From contig JACQAU010000094.1 in assembly GCA_016194835.1 (NCBI GenBank), forward strand, positions 1-5,139: DNA of 5,139 bases, in the 5' to 3' direction. The stretch's first letter is position 1; each line of letters starts with the position of its first letter. This document shows, piece by piece, positions 4,941 through 5,139 of this stretch. This stretch comes from Deltaproteobacteria bacterium. Its GTDB lineage: Bacteria; Bdellovibrionota; UBA1018. Under the pieces are notes generated by a model. The model did not search any database, was not told the DNA's origin, and saw only the letters and a list, made by a program, of their open reading frames with translations. Made by a program: the position numbers and the translations under genes.

Positions 4941-5139
4941 AATGACAGTTTGAGAGCTACCAGAGTACCAACAATGGAATTTCGGCTTTCCTTTTCCATA
5001 AAAAGGTTACCCACTTGGATCATTAAGCCTTTATCAGAGAGCATAAGGCTTTCTGCCTGTCGATCTTTTACAAAACATAAAAGTAAAAATAAACCAATTC
5101 CGCGTCCGATTATTCCAGTACCAGTAATACCTTCTTCAC
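4937..5139 (-). CDS. GHKL-type ATPase (histidine kinase-like), C-terminal end only
   Basis: An open frame enters from the window's right edge (first full codon 5137-5135) and runs about 66 residues to TGA at 4939-4937. It reads EEGITGTGIIGRGIGLFLLL near the start and NSIVGTLVALKL at the end. GRGIGL with following hydrophobics matches the G2 box of the GHKL fold (GxGxGL), and GTLVAL matches the final strand after the last glycine (GTxhxL), so this should be the tail of an ATP-binding domain as in anti-sigma kinases and histidine kinases. The N and G1 boxes lie outside the window. It overlaps the STAS-like gene by four bases, and the pairing of ATPase and STAS-like protein supports both calls. 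Assignment rests on a short stretch. Confidence 0.6.
   Translation of the reverse strand, partial: EEGITGTGIIGRGIGLFLLLCFVKDRQAESLMLSDKGLMIQVGNLFMEKESRNSIVGTLVALKLSL

Noticed and set aside
1..5139. tRNA, rRNA, CRISPR array, insertion sequence
   Set aside because: No cloverleaf-like segment, spaced direct repeats, transposase or terminal-repeat pair was seen on either strand.

Overview
The window is AT-rich, about one third G+C by eye, and densely coding on both strands. A heptose-phosphate isomerase (GmhA) and an ExbB/ExbD-type proton channel point to a Gram-negative bacterium with two membranes. One TolQ/ExbB-like gene followed by two different ExbD/TolR-like genes with no TonB/TolA/TolB/Pal behind them, plus an HD-GYP protein whose metal site differs from the textbook form, would fit a low-GC member of the Bdellovibrionota or another former deltaproteobacterium. 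That placement is an inference from gene content, not from a marker gene.

Layout: (1) 1-558 (+) is the C-terminal part of an HD-GYP protein, cut by the window edge. (2) 570-2238 (-) is a three-gene run in the order gmhA, an RDD-family membrane protein, and a PAP2-type lipid phosphatase. The RDD gene carries a one-base frameshift at about 1342. Read through the shift, its stop overlaps the PAP2 start as ATGA, so the true gene covers 1172-1623 and there is no real gap between 1176 and 1338. (3) A 50-base AT-rich intergenic region separates divergent gmhA from trxA (2289-2630, +), a thioredoxin with a WCNPC active site. (4) 2631-2796 holds a striking, almost perfect long palindrome (2675-2738). 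(5) 2797-4630 (+) is a tight operon with one MotA/TolQ/ExbB gene and two ExbD/TolR genes. (6) 4650-5139 (-) is a convergent pair: the end of what looks like a GHKL-type ATPase and, overlapping it by ATGA, a STAS-like (DUF4325-type) protein.

How the genes may work together: the ExbB/ExbD/ExbD operon encodes an ion-driven inner-membrane motor, with the two-ExbD composition known from the AglRQS gliding motor. The gmhA run belongs to the envelope: GmhA makes precursor for LPS heptose, and the two membrane proteins behind it may act on envelope lipids. The ATPase/STAS-like pair looks like a small regulatory switch. The HD-GYP protein would be a cyclic-di-GMP phosphodiesterase or a receptor-like relative. 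No RNA gene, CRISPR array, insertion sequence or transposase is visible. The best candidates for something unusual are the long palindrome, the frameshifted RDD gene and the two-ExbD motor operon.
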